A stretch of 64,000 bases of DNA. Source: Nelumbo lutea (lineage: Eukaryota; Streptophyta; Magnoliopsida; Proteales; Nelumbonaceae). The translations under genes and the position numbers were made by a program. This document shows positions 31,515 through 42,393 of the stretch, piece by piece. The stretch lies in contig JAKGHH010000002.1 of assembly GCA_022828595.1 (NCBI GenBank), positions 82,366,076 through 82,430,075 of the forward strand. The letters are read 5' to 3'. Numbering within the stretch: position 1 is the stretch's first letter; the number at the start of each line of letters is the position of its first letter. Under the pieces are notes generated by a model. That model searched no databases. It had not been told where the DNA came from and saw only the letters and a program-made list of their open reading frames with translations.

Positions 31515-33137
31515 CATAGTAGTCAAGGCACCCGCCTAGGTGTTGCCAGGTGACTAGGTGACCTTGGCTAGGCACCTTGCCCAAATGCCTTGACTTATAG
31601 CAACTAGGCACCCGCCTAGGCAACAAAAATGAGAAGGCGGGTGCCTTATATGCGTGCTAATACATTTTGTTATTATCATTTATACTTTGTTTTGATGTTT
31701 TACTGTTCAAATTTAAAAGATCAAAGGGTTTTGAGGAGAGAAAAAGAAAGAGGAAAGAAAGAATAGAAGTATAAAGAGGTTCTCTTTTTTTCTATTCTCT
31801 CTCCCTCTCTAATTAAATAAAACAGAAATTCCATTCTTGATTTTTCTATTTTACTTCCCATCTTGAATATTTATCATATAAAGTTAATACTATTTTTTTT
31901 TGTTGGTGAGGAATTTTGTTCACCATCCCAGATCAAAGAAAACATTGCTGATCTTTGTGTCTTTGAGGATGTGGTAATTGGGAAATTAGGCATGGATTTG
32001 GGTAGGAGGGAGAGGATAAGAAAGATTTGATTGGGACTGAATTTGTGACATCCAAAAAGTGTTGAGGAGCCTCTGGAGTAAGATTCTCTCTTACTGTGCA
32101 TGTAACCAAAATTTTTTCCCGTTTGAAGCTTGGTTTGGTTGGGTCTGGGCCTACAAAGAACTACAAAAGGGTGTACAGAAGAAGGAACAGTAAGACCTCT
32201 AAAATTTCAAAGCAAGATCTGGATATTGAGAACTCTCAGATTGCCTCTAACCCGGGTAAGCAGCTGGGGAATGGTCACCTTGCTGGCACCCCTGAAAAGT
32301 ATTCCAATTCTGTCGTTAGAGAACTTGATAAAAGTCTTGAAAAGGAGGTGGAGAAAACCGGTTTTGTCTTGTTCAAGGCAGCGGCTAGAAAGGATGTAGA
32401 AATTGGTAAAAGCTTGGGTTTGTTTTTCTGGGGAGGTGAGGATCTTGCCTTAAAATCTTTTGAAGAGTTTGAGAGGAAGAAGAAGGAAGAAAGCTCGAGA
32501 AAAGAGTTGATTGGAAGAGGGAGATGGGATGAAGATGGCGACAACCAAGAGGAAGCTTTTGATGGAGAAGATTAGCTTATCTCTTCTGTTTGTACCTTTT
32601 TCCCCATTTTCAGTTGTCCTTGTGTTCTTGGTCTAGGTTTTGGTGCCGGAGGAGTTAGTTTTTCTGTGCTGTTTGGAGTCTTTGTCTGTTGTTATTTGGT
32701 GTAAGAAGTGTCTAAGTCAGTTTTTCTTCTCTCGGGTGATTTCTTATCACCTTCCTATGTATTTCTTTTTATTTTAATGAATTTTCTCTTTACCTTTCAC
32801 AAAAAAAAAACTTCTTTAGATGTTAGTTTATATGAAATTGCTCTATTAAATACTTATTATAGTAGTATTATTTTTGAAAATAATGGAATTAATATATGTA
32901 AAGATTGTTATCTTTTAGATGTGATGATTTGCCACCTTTTTAGAGAAACTTTAATGTTCTTAATAAAGAGAAATGCTATTTTTTTCAATTAACATACATG
33001 CTGAATGGTATATAAAACTAGGGAACTAACCAAGAGTTAGTTACTTAGGCGCTTGCCTAGGTGTCGCCTAGGCACCTGTGTAGGAAACTAGGGGCCCCAG
33101 TGTCACCTAGAATCGCCTAGACGCGTTGAAAACTATG
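31515..33137 (+). mobile_element. hAT-like element with CGCCTAGG subterminal repeats
   Basis: Ends begin CATAGTAGTCAAGGCACCCG (left) and CATAGTTTTCAACGCG (right, reverse), then repeats of GCCTAGG on both sides (31535-31620 and 33050-33122). Flanks AGAACTCC (31507-31514) and AGAATTCC (33138-33145) are an 8-bp duplication with one mismatch. No transposase. It carries a LINE ORF1 insertion and a poly-T-rich stretch. Confidence 0.75.
32060..32810 (+). mobile_element. LINE ORF1 3' part with poly(A), inside the hAT-like element
   Basis: The frame at 32096-32575 (VTKIFSRLKLGLVGSG, YKRVYRRRNSKTSK, then an acidic/basic C-terminus rich in E and K) matches the end of plant LINE ORF1 seen at 9189-9480. 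It is followed by 3' UTR-like sequence ending TTTAATGAATTTTCTC and A10 at 32801-32810. No ORF2 lies between, so this is either an internally deleted LINE or a retrotransposed ORF1-only transcript. Confidence 0.6.
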
Positions 33138-33149
33138 AGAATTCCTTGG

Positions 33150-33892
33150 GATCACAGTGACCCATCAGTAAGATAGGGAAAATGTGATCTCACTAAATTG
33201 AGTGAGATCCAATATCGGAAAAAGCAGATGATCTCGTAAGACAAGACTAGTGCGACCTCGCTGGACCAAGCGAGATCCGATGTCGAAAAGAATGAGCAAT
33301 CTCGCTAAACGAAGCCTTGCTACTACGGTTCTACGCTATAGGGTCTCATGCAAGATCCACATGTAGAAACAAATATCTGAGAGTGCACCTAAGGAGAGAC
33401 GTAAGACCAGTGTTAGGGAGATTGTGCTTGAGTGTACCTGACGTTCGTATGGACATGCATGGCATCTGGAGGGGTTCCTAGGAACGTGGTCTAGCAACCT
33501 TGTTGACCTTTTTATGGGACACATGCCCACAAAGGAGGAAAAGGCAGGATTTGCTCCCCACATATTTGTTAAAGGGAAGGAGTTTCTAGAACACTCGAAG
33601 CCATGCACATTGCATGGAACCCTTACTCTATAAATAAGGGATGAGATCCTTGATGAGGAGATCCTTCCTCTTAGCCCTTTTCCCTTTCATTTCCCTTCGA
33701 TCCTTATCCTTTCTCCATTTTATTTCCCTTAGCTCTCTTCCATCCTTGGCATTTTGATCCCAACCTTAGAACTTACAGACTATCCTTGTCCCAGTGGCTT
33801 ACATCAAGAATCTCTGGTTATAGTTTTGTCTTGGAGGAGGAATGTCATGACGGAGAGCACCTCCATCATGAGTAGATGAAAGACAACTACCA
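33150..33892 (+). repeat. possible Ty3-type LTR and leader
   Basis: A TATAAATAAGGG box at 33629, a long C/T-rich tract at 33660-33760 and a following short frame look like an LTR and 5' leader of another retrotransposon class. Repeated ATCTCACT/AGTGAGAT hairpin units occur at 33186-33310. No primer site of the copia type; class assignment is a guess. Confidence 0.35.
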
Positions 33893-34108
33893 TTGGGGCC
33901 AAAGAAGGCAACTCAGCTAGCTTCCCTGGTGCCAGAAGTAGAAATCCCATCCATTGATGATGAGGAGCCTGATGATAACTGGGCCAATTTGGTCGGAAAA
34001 AGTATACAGATTAGAAAATTGACTCAATCAGATGGAGGGAAAGTAGAAGGAAAGACTGGATCGAATGGAGTAGAAATAGGATCAACTTTTTCTTTGGTTC
34101 AAAGCTAG
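33893..34108 (+). pseudogene. short unidentified frame, possibly gag start
   Basis: 71 codons (MGPKKATQLASLVPEVE) rich in acidic residues, ending in TAG at 34106-34108. It directly follows the LTR-like segment, where a gag would begin. I do not recognise the protein. Confidence 0.25.
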
Positions 34109-34109
34109 T

Positions 34110-35440
34110 TTGCAACACCATTGCCACCTTATCCATCGTCATTAGCTGCTACGCCATAGGCAGCAAGAGTGCCAACACCTTTGTCACTGGATTTGGAGCT
34201 AGATAAAAGTTTTTGTTAAGCTTAGGAACATGTAAAGCAAATGAGAGGGTTAAGCTCTTATGCTTCAAGGTTCCCTTTCCTAGATATAGAAGCCATAGAA
34301 CCATTGACAATGGAGACTTTGCCTTTCCTTGAGCTGAGTTAATAATTGAAAAGGGGGGAGAGACTGGACATGTGATTAGAATCTTCATAGTTTGATCCAA
34401 GGAGAGTCTAGATTACTGAGTAAGAGGCATGGTTTGTAGTGAGCTATATACTTGAGTTGGTAAGTGCTGAGGTAGAAGGACCCATGCCTAAAGAAGCTCC
34501 ATCTACATTCTCTAGCTAAGCAAAGTATTTTTTTGTACCTATTCAAATTCCGGTCTGGTAGTAGGAAGTGTCTCTATAAAAAGAAGAGTAGGGGGCATAG
34601 GTACAATGGTGAGATAGGTGAGGTTCCTAACTCATCACTAGCAGTTGCCATGTTGGTAATTGGATTGATTTTTCTACCTTTCTATTCAAATTCAAGTGTA
34701 ATTTTCAGCATGTATCTTTGGTGTGCTTTGGCTTTCTACAATAATTGCAAGAGTCTTGGGTTTCATGGAAGTGTGGCCCAGATAGGCAGGGGATGTTGCT
34801 TGCAACATCACATTATCCCCTACTTTCCTCATTATGTGCAATTGAGTAGGCCTACGATAGGGTGACTTAATCTATGGTGAGAATGTGTTGTTTAGTAGGG
34901 TATAATGTGATGTTGCAAGTAGGGGATAATGTGATGTTGCAAGCAACATCTTCTGCCTATCTGGGCCACACTTCCATGAAACCCAAGACCCTTGCAATTA
35001 TTGTAGAAAGCCAAAGCACACCAATTTCTTTTATGTCATGACATCCTTGGAACTCTCCTATTCTATAGTTTCCAGATGATCAGTTTCTTACCATATAGAC
35101 TTGAGCATAGAGAAATATAATGCAATGGTATCTTCCCTCGCTTCAAATTATTTACCTCATTCCTAAGTTGATATGCCTTGGCTACATTTAATGCTTGGGA
35201 CTAGGTTTCAACCATGCTATCCTGAATCTTCTTTGGGATTTAAGCTACAAATAATTCTTGTTAATGTGAAGTTGCATCAAGTTTACAAACTATGGCATCA
35301 CCATATAGTTCTCCTAGGTCCATTTAGCATGAAATGGATATGTTAGAGCTAGCTCCATAGTATCTTTAGTGATGTACCCTAGCTTCCCATGACCTTCAAT
35401 GTAAATTCTCACATGTTTAAAATGTCACGATATTTTCAAA
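34110..35440 (-). pseudogene. copia gag-protease fragment with internal foldback
   Basis: On the minus strand, gag sequence (HVRIYIEGHGKLGYI, ENYMVMP, LMQLHINKNYL) runs from about 35430 to 35050. A zinc knuckle CNYCRKPKHTKDTC lies at about 34751-34710, and protease C-terminal sequence (FALHVPKLNKNF) at about 34260-34205. Many stops. Between the gag body and the knuckle lies an inverted copy of the knuckle region. Both LTRs are missing. Confidence 0.7.
34721..35021. repeat. 103-bp inverted repeat (foldback), 95-bp loop
   Basis: 34721-34823 and 34919-35021 are reverse complements with three mismatches by eye. Both encode the gag zinc knuckle, one on each strand. A direct copy of the first ~24 bases of the right arm (34895-34918) lies just inside the loop. 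Confidence 0.92.
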
Positions 35441-35471
35441 TTGGTCACCCGACATATATTGGTACTGAGAT

Positions 35472-35799
35472 TGTAGAGATACTGGGCCGAATGGGCCCTA
35501 ATATTTCTTTTATATTTAAGTAATATTATCTGTTTTATGTGCTAATGGGCCTGTTAACCTCTTTTTAAGTTCTTTTAAGTTATTGCTTTGCTGGCCGTCC
35601 ACATAAAGGGCAGACTTGTAATTAGCATAATTAATTAAGTTTAATAAAAGATTAGTGAAGGGAGAGAGAGAACTATCGAACTATCTTCTTCTTTCTCTTC
35701 TTCTCCATCTTCTTCTATTCTGCTGTAACCTTTCTTTCTCTCTCACATTCCCTTATTTCTTTTGTCAGTTTTATATCAGATTTGAAGGACAGACTCACA
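35472..35799 (+). repeat. copia-5 5' LTR
   Basis: It starts TGTAGAGATACTGGGCC and ends GACTCACA before the primer site. It contains TTAATAAAAG and a TCTTCTTC tract, as in copia-4. Confidence 0.85.
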
Positions 35800-35802
35800 T
35801 CT

Positions 35803-35814
35803 CGGTATCAGAGC
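35803..35814 (+). promoter_or_regulatory. copia-5 primer binding site
   Basis: CGGTATCAGAGC, one base from the usual initiator-Met site. Confidence 0.8.
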
Positions 35815-36262
35815 AGTTTTTCCTCCACTTTTCTTTTTCTTTTTTTCCCATACACCCTTCGATTAGAAGAGTGTATGGAGAGATAAGTTGCTGATCAGTC
35901 AGAGGACTATTTGCCTAGTTGGTAGAGGGGGTTTGGAGAGTTAGAATTTGGCCGAAAATTGCTAGAAATTGAAGCTGTATTTTTTCTTCCAAAACCCTAG
36001 CTGACTAGAGAGATTTCAAGTTACAGGTTATGGAGAAGGATTGGGTGTGGTGCTCAAGGCTTGGGAGGTGTATTTTGATCCCTAGAAGTGTGCGGTTGAG
36101 ATTTGAAGGAGGTTGGGAAGCTCTGGTAGGAGCAATTGCTTCTTTTCTCCTCCTTCCCGACAGTCGGGTGCAGTGAAACCCTAGTTTTTTAATCTCTAGG
36201 TACTATACTGACCTCAGGTCCGTAAAGACTAAAAAACTAGTTTTTTGATTTTCGTTTGATCA

Positions 36263-37260
36263 ATGGAGCAATCTGGAAGTGAAATAAAACAAATGCATGT
36301 ATCCGAGGTTGGTCCGGTAGATTCCTTTTTAATTGGTGTGACCACAATTAAACTAGATGGAACCAATTATCTAGCTTGGGCACAATCTATATGGATTTAT
36401 GTTTGCTGTAGTGGTAATCTAGGGTATCTCATAGGTAGTAAGGTGAAACCAGCAGAGACAGACCCTGCATATGAGAAATGGATGCAAGAGAACTACATAT
36501 TGATTGGGTGGTTGGTCAACTCTATGCAGGCCCATATAAATCAGCATTACCTTTGGATGACCTCAGCCAATGAGATTTGGGATAATGTTACAGATACTTA
36601 TTCATAGAAGTTAAATGTTGCAAGAGCCTATAGCTATAAGTTGAAGAGTGATGTGAAAAATCCAAGACAGGGGGAGAAGAGTGTAGCAATTTACTACTCC
36701 ATGTTGAAATCACTATAGCAGGAAATTGATGTTACGAAGACAGTTGTGTGGGAGAGTACTAAAGATGTAGAGACATTTAGAAAGCTGGTGGAACGAAACA
36801 TGGTGTTTGAGTTTCTCATATGACTCAACCTTGATTTTGTCATTACTAGGTAGAACATCCTAGCCAAAGATGAGGTCACTCTAGCTCAAGCATATGCCAT
36901 GGTAAGTAGTGAAGAGAGTAGGCGGCAAGTACAGTTACAGGGACCAGCTATAGAACACTTTGCACATGTTGGAATAAAGCCAAAGGGGCTGATTGAGAAG
37001 AAGGAAGTGATATGTGAATATTGCAAGAAGTTGAAGCATACTAAGGACACTTGTTGGAAACTTCATCAAGATCTTCTCCTGGACAGGTTTTAGAACAACA
37101 ATAACAACTTTAAGAAAAATAGTCAGACTGGGAAGCCTAAGAATGCTAATGTTGCCACAGTGTCTGAGGGTGGAAACAAGGAAAGTGAAGAAAGATTAGC
37201 TATGGAGCAGTTGGCAGCAGTAAAGGCAGAGTTTGAAAGGTACGGGCGGTCACTTATCAC
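36263..37260 (+). pseudogene. gag: copia-5 gag (multiple stops)
   Basis: The start MEQSGSEIKQ fits the leader length of relatives. IKLDGTNYLAWAQSIWIYVC and ENYILIGWLVNSMQAHINQ match copia-4 closely. TAG at 36605-36607 after TDTYS, further stops near 36716, 36820 and 36850, all in one frame. The zinc knuckle CEYCKKLKHTKDTC is at about 37015, followed by another stop at 37090. The frame shifts near 37255 before the protease. Confidence 0.88.
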
Positions 37261-37927
37261 TTGGATACCACTGTTTTAGCATCCAACCCTTCAGGCAACA
37301 CCTTATCATCCGCATTTGCTCACTCAGGTACTCATGCTTTTGCAAATCATTCTATGATTTCAGGTAATCATAAAATCCCTTGGATTATTGATTCTGGTGC
37401 ATCAGACCATATGACCAGTTTATCTAATCTCTTTTGTTCATATCAGCTCCTCTCTGGTAGAGAGAAGATATCCCTTGTTGATGGGTCTCTTGCTCCCATC
37501 TCTGTCAGAGGAGATATTAAGGCCTTTGACACCCTTGTTTTATCCTTTGTTCTTCATGTCCCCAAGCTTAATACCAACCTTTTTTCTATTAGTAGCTTGA
37601 CTAAATCCATGAACTGTAGCATAACCTTTTTCTACCAGTTGTGTTTTTCAAGACTTGAAATCCCGGAGGACGATTGGTAGTGGCCATGAGATGAATGGAA
37701 TATACTTGTTGGACACACCTGATAGGAGTCTTGGACCACCTAATGGAGTTGCTTTGGAGTCTATTTTGTCAGAGTCTATTGATAGAGTTATGTTATGTCA
37801 TTTACGGTTTTGTCATTTACCTTTTTTTGCTTTGAGCCATTTGTTTCCCGATATGTTTAAGAAAGTGTCTTTATCGAGTCTTCATTGTCTTGTGAACTTG
37901 CGAAGCACTGTAGACATTCTTGTTTAG
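37261..37927 (+). pseudogene. pol: copia-5 protease and GAG-pre-integrase
   Basis: The protease shows WIIDSGASDHMTS (about 37381) with intact Asp and VLHVPKLNTNLFSISSLTK. A frameshift near 37640 leads to GSGHEMNGIYLLDTPDRS and HLRFCHLPFFALSHLF. The zinc-binding part after it is disturbed by a second shift near 37885. Confidence 0.88.
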
Positions 37928-38934
37928 TAAGCAATAAAAGATCTAATTCTCTTTTTCATATTGTGCACTCTGATGTGTGGGGGCTATATCAGTTGCCTAC
38001 TATGGGGGGTTACAAATATTTTATTCTTTTTATTGATGACTATTCTTACTATACCTGGATTTATCTCATGAGATCCCAGGATGAAGTACCAACTATTGTG
38101 CAAAAATTTCATGAACTTATCCTTACCCAGTTTAACACTCGGATCAAAATATTCCGATCTGATAATGCTAAGGAATATTTTGAAAAGAACATATCATCCT
38201 ATTTTGAGACCTTTGGGGTTATTCATCAGAGTTTTTGTTCCTACACTCCACAACAGAATGATGTAGCAGAAAGGAAGAACCGCCATGTGGTTGAGGTTCC
38301 TAGATGCCTCCTTTTTGCATCTCATGTTCCTATTAAATTTTCAGGGGATGTTGTCCTTATTGCCACTTTTTTTATTAACCATATGCCTTCTCGGGTTTTG
38401 GGTTTCAAGACCCCGTTCTTTCCAGATGAGAATCTCTTTTCTCATCCTCTTCGAGTTTATGGGTGCACCTTCTATGCCCATGTTCATAATCATCAGAGTC
38501 ACAAATTTGAGCCTAAGGCACATAAGTGTATTTTTCTAGGATATGTCTCCACACAGAAGGGGTATTGCTGTTTTGATCTAGTTTGTGGCACCCGCTTTGT
38601 CTCTAGAGATGCCACTTTTGCTGAGTCATATTCCTTTCTTTGGTATTCCTCTTGAGGGGAGCATTTTGAGGAACCATTTGCTATGTCTCCAATTATTCAT
38701 CTTCCAGTTCCTTTTAAGTCTTTTATTGAGTCATCTTCTTTTGTTTCCCCTCCTTCCACTGTGTCTACCTTACATGTTCCTGCTCCCCCTCCCCCAGATC
38801 ATCCTCCTATATTTTCCTCACATCCTATTCTCCAAAGGTGGTGCCAAAGACAAAGATTTAGGCATAGAAAAGTTGTTTCCACTCCTTCATTAGAGCTTTT
38901 TGCACCTCCCATCACTACTGAGGCAATAGGTTAG
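37885..38934 (+). pseudogene. pol: copia-5 integrase
   Basis: CELAKHCRHSC, HSDVWGLYQLPTMGGYKYF, FRSDNAKEYFEKN and NDVAERKNRHVVEV keep the three acidic positions. CIFLGYVSTQKGYCCFD marks the C-terminal domain. A TGA at 38653-38655 lies at the start of the proline-rich linker, which continues in the same frame to 38934. Confidence 0.9.
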
Positions 38935-39145
38935 CCTTCCTCTGACCCACCTACTACCTTCCTAGACCTTGACCTTCCTATTGCCCTTCGCAAAGGCAAG
39001 CGGAAGCGTACAACACATTGTATCTCTAAACATTTGTCCTACAGCCTACTATCCCTACCTATTATTCTTTCTTACCTCTGTTTCTACCCATGTGATTCCC
39101 AGGTCTGTGCCAGAAGCCTTGTCTAAATCTAAATGAGGGGATGTT

Positions 39146-39950
39146 GTGATGATTGAGCAAGATGCTTTGCATAAGAACTATACTTGGGATATTGTGCACT
39201 TGCCTGAAGGGAAGAAACCAGTGGATTGTAAATGGGTATTCCCCATCAAATGTCGTTCTGATGGCACTATTGAGAGGTTTAAGGCTCGATTGGTTTTTAA
39301 GGGTTACACTCATATGTTTGGTATTGATTACCTTGAGACTTTTGCTCTTGTGGCTAAAATGACTTCAGTTCGAGTTTTGTTGTTTCTAGCTGCTACTTTT
39401 GATTGACCCCTTCACTAGTTTGATATTAAACATGCCTTCTTGAATGGAGACCTGCATGAAGAGGTCTATATGTCTTTTACCTCTGGGGGCATATGGAAAG
39501 CAAATGCAAGGGAATGTGTGTAAATTGAAGAAGTCTCTTTATGGTCTCAAATAGTTCCTTAGAGCCTGGTTTGAGAGATTCAGAGCTGCCCTTGTTTCTT
39601 TTGGTTATACACAGACTCAATCTGACCATACTTTGTTTGTGAAGAAAAGTAACTCTTTGGTGACTTTTATGATTGTTTATGTTGATGACATTGTGGTTAC
39701 GGGTAATGACACTCAAGAAGTGATTAAGCTCAAAAGATTTTTTAACATTGAATTTGAGATAAAAGATCTGGGGGATCTCAGATAGTTTTTGGGAATTGAA
39801 GTTGCTAGATCTAAGGATGGTATCTTCATTTCTCAATGCAAGTATGTTCTTGATCTCCTTGTAGAGACTGGTAAACTTGGTGCTAAAGTGGCTTCTACCC
39901 CTATGGACCTAAACCATAAGCTTTCTTGTTACTGATGATGAACTATTGAC
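39146..39950 (+). pseudogene. pol: copia-5 reverse transcriptase
   Basis: [65 protein letters not shown] then a stop, RAWFERFRAALVSFGYTQTQ, and VYVDDIVVTGNDTQE (about 39676) are recognisable across stops at about 39406, 39415, 39552 and 39784. The order is complete, but no long open frame remains. Confidence 0.88.
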
Positions 39951-40390
39951 TGATAAGGGAGTGTTCCAGAGAATGCTCAGGAAGTTGTTATTATCTTTGC
40001 ATGACTCGGCCAGACACTTCTTATGCAGTAAGCATTATTAGTTAGTTTATGCATTCTCCCAGAGATACACATTTAGCAATTGCAAAAAGAGTTTTGTGCT
40101 ACTTGAAAGGTACTCTAGAGAAATGTATTCTATTTTCCAAGCATGGACACATGAAGCTAGAGTCATACATTGATGCTGATTGGGCTTAGATGTATTGATG
40201 ATAGGAGATCCATCTCAGGATATTGTGCCTTGGTGGCAGGGAACATTGTCTCATGAAGAAGAAACAGTCTGTAGTTGCCAGATCCTTAGCTGAAGCAGAG
40301 TATAGGGCAATGGCATATGGAGTGTTAGAATTATTGTGGTTGAGATCATTTTTGGGAGAGTTGGGTATTGATTATGAAAAGAGAAAGGAA
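39951..40390 (+). pseudogene. pol: copia-5 RNase H, truncated
   Basis: Patched frames show TRPDT near 40005, DADWA near 40172, RRSISGYCALVAGN near 40205-40245 and AEAEYRAMAYGVLELLWLRS (40290-40350). It ends at FLGELGIDYEKRKE and a stop. The D-N-K motif and the end are missing. Confidence 0.8.
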
Positions 40391-41081
40391 TAGGCTGCAT
40401 GTATGGCTATTTGAATTTCCCCCCTTGTCTTCTTCATCTTCTTTCTACATATTCTAGTTGCTAATACCCTGGTTTCCACTTTGAGTTGTCTTTCTTACAT
40501 CTTGATTGAGTGAACTTTCCAGGTGTGACTAAAATTTTGGAGTTTTCTTTTCATTTTTGATGACTTGTGTTGGAAAAGAATTGTGATTAGCATAGTTATT
40601 AATGTTTGTAGCAGTTTCAAGCACCTATACACCCTTGTCAACAAGAATACTGTAGCAAGTTAATTTATTTTTTGTTTCATGATCTGACATTTCCCATCAA
40701 GGCTGTCTTCTTTGTCGAACTAAAACCAACATCATGATCATAACCATGTGATCTATTTTATTGGAGTTTATTCTTCTTTTTTATAACAATTAAGAATGTG
40801 ACATTACAGTTGTCTAGGATTGTTATGTCTTAGAAATTGCTGGTTATAGAGATGTCCTAATGTGAGATTGTTATGTCTTAGAAATTGTTGGTTATGATCT
40901 ATTTTATTAGAGTTTCTTCTTTTTTATAACAATTAAGAATGTGACATTACAGTTGTCTAGGATTGTTGTCTTAGAAATTGTTGGTTATAGAGATGTCCTA
41001 ATGTGAGATTAGTATTCCTTACCTGAATTTTTATTTGTTTTTTTCAGATAACTTATTGCTGGCTTTTTATGCCTTTTGCAG
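40391..41081 (+). other. probable end of an intron of the kinase gene
   Basis: Non-coding, AT-rich DNA leading to two possible acceptor sites, TTTTTTTCAG at 41038-41047 and CCTTTTGCAG at 41072-41081. A 120-bp segment is tandemly duplicated (about 40750 and 40896). The copia-5 remnant directly upstream may lie in the same intron. Confidence 0.5.
40750..41012 (+). repeat. direct duplication, period ~146 bp
   Basis: GATCTATTTTAT...ATGTGAGATT occurs from 40750 and again from 40896, with small differences; a shorter GTTATGTCTTAGAAATT copy lies between. Local duplication in presumed intron DNA. Confidence 0.8.
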
Positions 41082-41671
41082 AGAATGAGCTGAGAAAGTT
41101 CCCACCTTTATCTCTTAATCAGAGACTCAACGTTGCCATAGATGTTGCCTCCTGTCTAAACTACCTTCACAATGAAAGAGCAATCCCTCATGGCAACATA
41201 AAATCAAGAAACATTTTGTTAGAATCTCCTAATCTGAATGCACTGCTTACTGATTATAGTCTCCACCGGATAATGTCTCCAGCTGGTACAACTGAGCAGG
41301 TTCTGAATGCAGGTGCACTTGGATATCGTCCACCTGAATTTGCTAATTCAAGTAAGCCATGCCCATCATTGAAAAGTGACGTCTATGCTTTTGGGGTGAT
41401 CTTGCTGGAGCTTGTTACTGCGAAAAGTGCTGGAGAGATAGTCTCTGGGCACCCTGGAGCAGTTGATCTGACAGATTGGGTTAGATTCTTGGCAGCTGAA
41501 AATCGTTCAGAAGAGTGCTTCGACAGTCTGATTATAGATAATGATAATGTTGAGAATACAGCAAGAGGTTTGCAGGATATCCTACGGGTGGCTCTAAGAT
41601 GTGTTCTTCCTGCTTCTGAGAGACCAGATATGAGAACGATATTCCAAGATCTCTCCTCTATAGTGCTATAG
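41082..41671 (+). CDS. LRR receptor-like pseudokinase, last exon (C-lobe)
   Basis: 196 codons encode the C-lobe of a receptor-like kinase: PPLSLNQRLNVAIDVASCLN (helix E), HGNIKSRNILLE in place of HRDLKxxN, LTDYSLHRIM in place of DFG, GALGYRPPEF, then SDVYAFGVILLELVT and ERPDMRTIFQDL. The catalytic Asp (HGN) and the DFG Asp-Phe-Gly (DYS) are both changed, so it should be a pseudokinase. The wording resembles plant LRR kinases of the GHR1/At5g10020 group, from memory. The exon start is placed at the TTTTGCAG acceptor, phase 1. Upstream exons (LRRs, membrane segment, N-lobe) are not in the window, so it is either a gene with a very long intron or a fragment. No stop or shift within the exon. Confidence 0.85.
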
Positions 41672-41896
41672 AAGACGCCAGGCAGCACTCACTTAGGGAT
41701 CTGTATACATCACTGACCAAAAATGCTAACATTATTTTTTTAGTATTAACATGATTGATTGGTTTTTCCTTATTCCCATCACATGGTCTTATTTTTCTTT
41801 TCCAATACCATTCGAGTTTGTGTAACCTTTTCTTGATTGATGTCCAGAATAATGATTTTGTGATTGGTTCCTTTGGCATTAGAAGCAGGAAATAAA
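41672..41896 (+). terminator. 3' UTR and AATAAA signal of the kinase exon
   Basis: After the TAG stop an AT-rich region leads to AATAAA at 41891-41896, a plausible polyadenylation signal. No transcript evidence is available here. Confidence 0.5.
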
Positions 41897-42034
41897 AGAT
41901 CCTTAGAAGAATTTTTTTTTTTGTTTTTTGCTTCTATTTGTGTCTGCTTGCCAAATTTCATCTCAAAATCGTAAGTTACGTTTGGGAGATTTTCAAGAGA
42001 TTGTTCATTTTGATACTTAAAAGGAGGAAGTTTT

Positions 42035-42202
42035 GAATCTGGATCTCCTGCCCACACAAACTCTGCCCACGTCTACACACGTAACATCGAAGCCATACAT
42101 GGAGAACATTTAATCCTCCTGCATAGTATTATGCAGGGGAAGATGTTCCCAATTCACGAGGGGTAGTATATTGTGGTAGATGTGGGTAGGAGATCCGGAG
42201 TC
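42035..42202. mobile_element. Mutator-type MITE, 168 bp
   Basis: Inverted ends GAATCTGGATCTCCTGCCCA and (reverse) GACTCCGGATCTCCTACCCA. A perfect 9-bp target duplication GGAAGTTTT at 42026-42034 and 42203-42211 is typical of Mutator-like elements. Confidence 0.85.
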
Positions 42203-42393
42203 GGAAGTTTTGTTGATGGTGTCATTATTTCTGAAAATGCGACAGAAACTTGGTTTCATGTGTTGGTAGGGACCTTGATGAAACTGTTTCAATCTAAGTG
42301 AATGAAGGCGCTGAATGGGTCATGAAAGCACTATCTGTTATAGCGAATCACCTATCGACACCTACACATGTGGAGAGAATGGAGGATTCCAAG

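Larger units (their letters stand above)
35472..40390 (+). mobile_element. copia-5, 5' LTR to RNase H, 3' end missing
   Basis: 5' LTR, primer site, leader, gag, protease, integrase, RT and most of RNase H are in order. Sequence identity to copia ends near 40385 inside RNase H, without polypurine tract or 3' LTR. It is the most decayed of the longer elements, with more than ten stops or shifts. Same LTR and gag family as copia-4 and copia-A. Confidence 0.9.

Noticed and set aside
33336..33608. 90-codon frame on the minus strand
   Set aside because: No recognisable domain, lies across an LTR-like region with hairpin repeats, and the codon pattern is unconvincing.
40391..41081. Hidden upstream exon of the kinase gene
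   Set aside because: Translations of this stretch give no kinase N-lobe or LRR motif; only acceptor-like sites are present.
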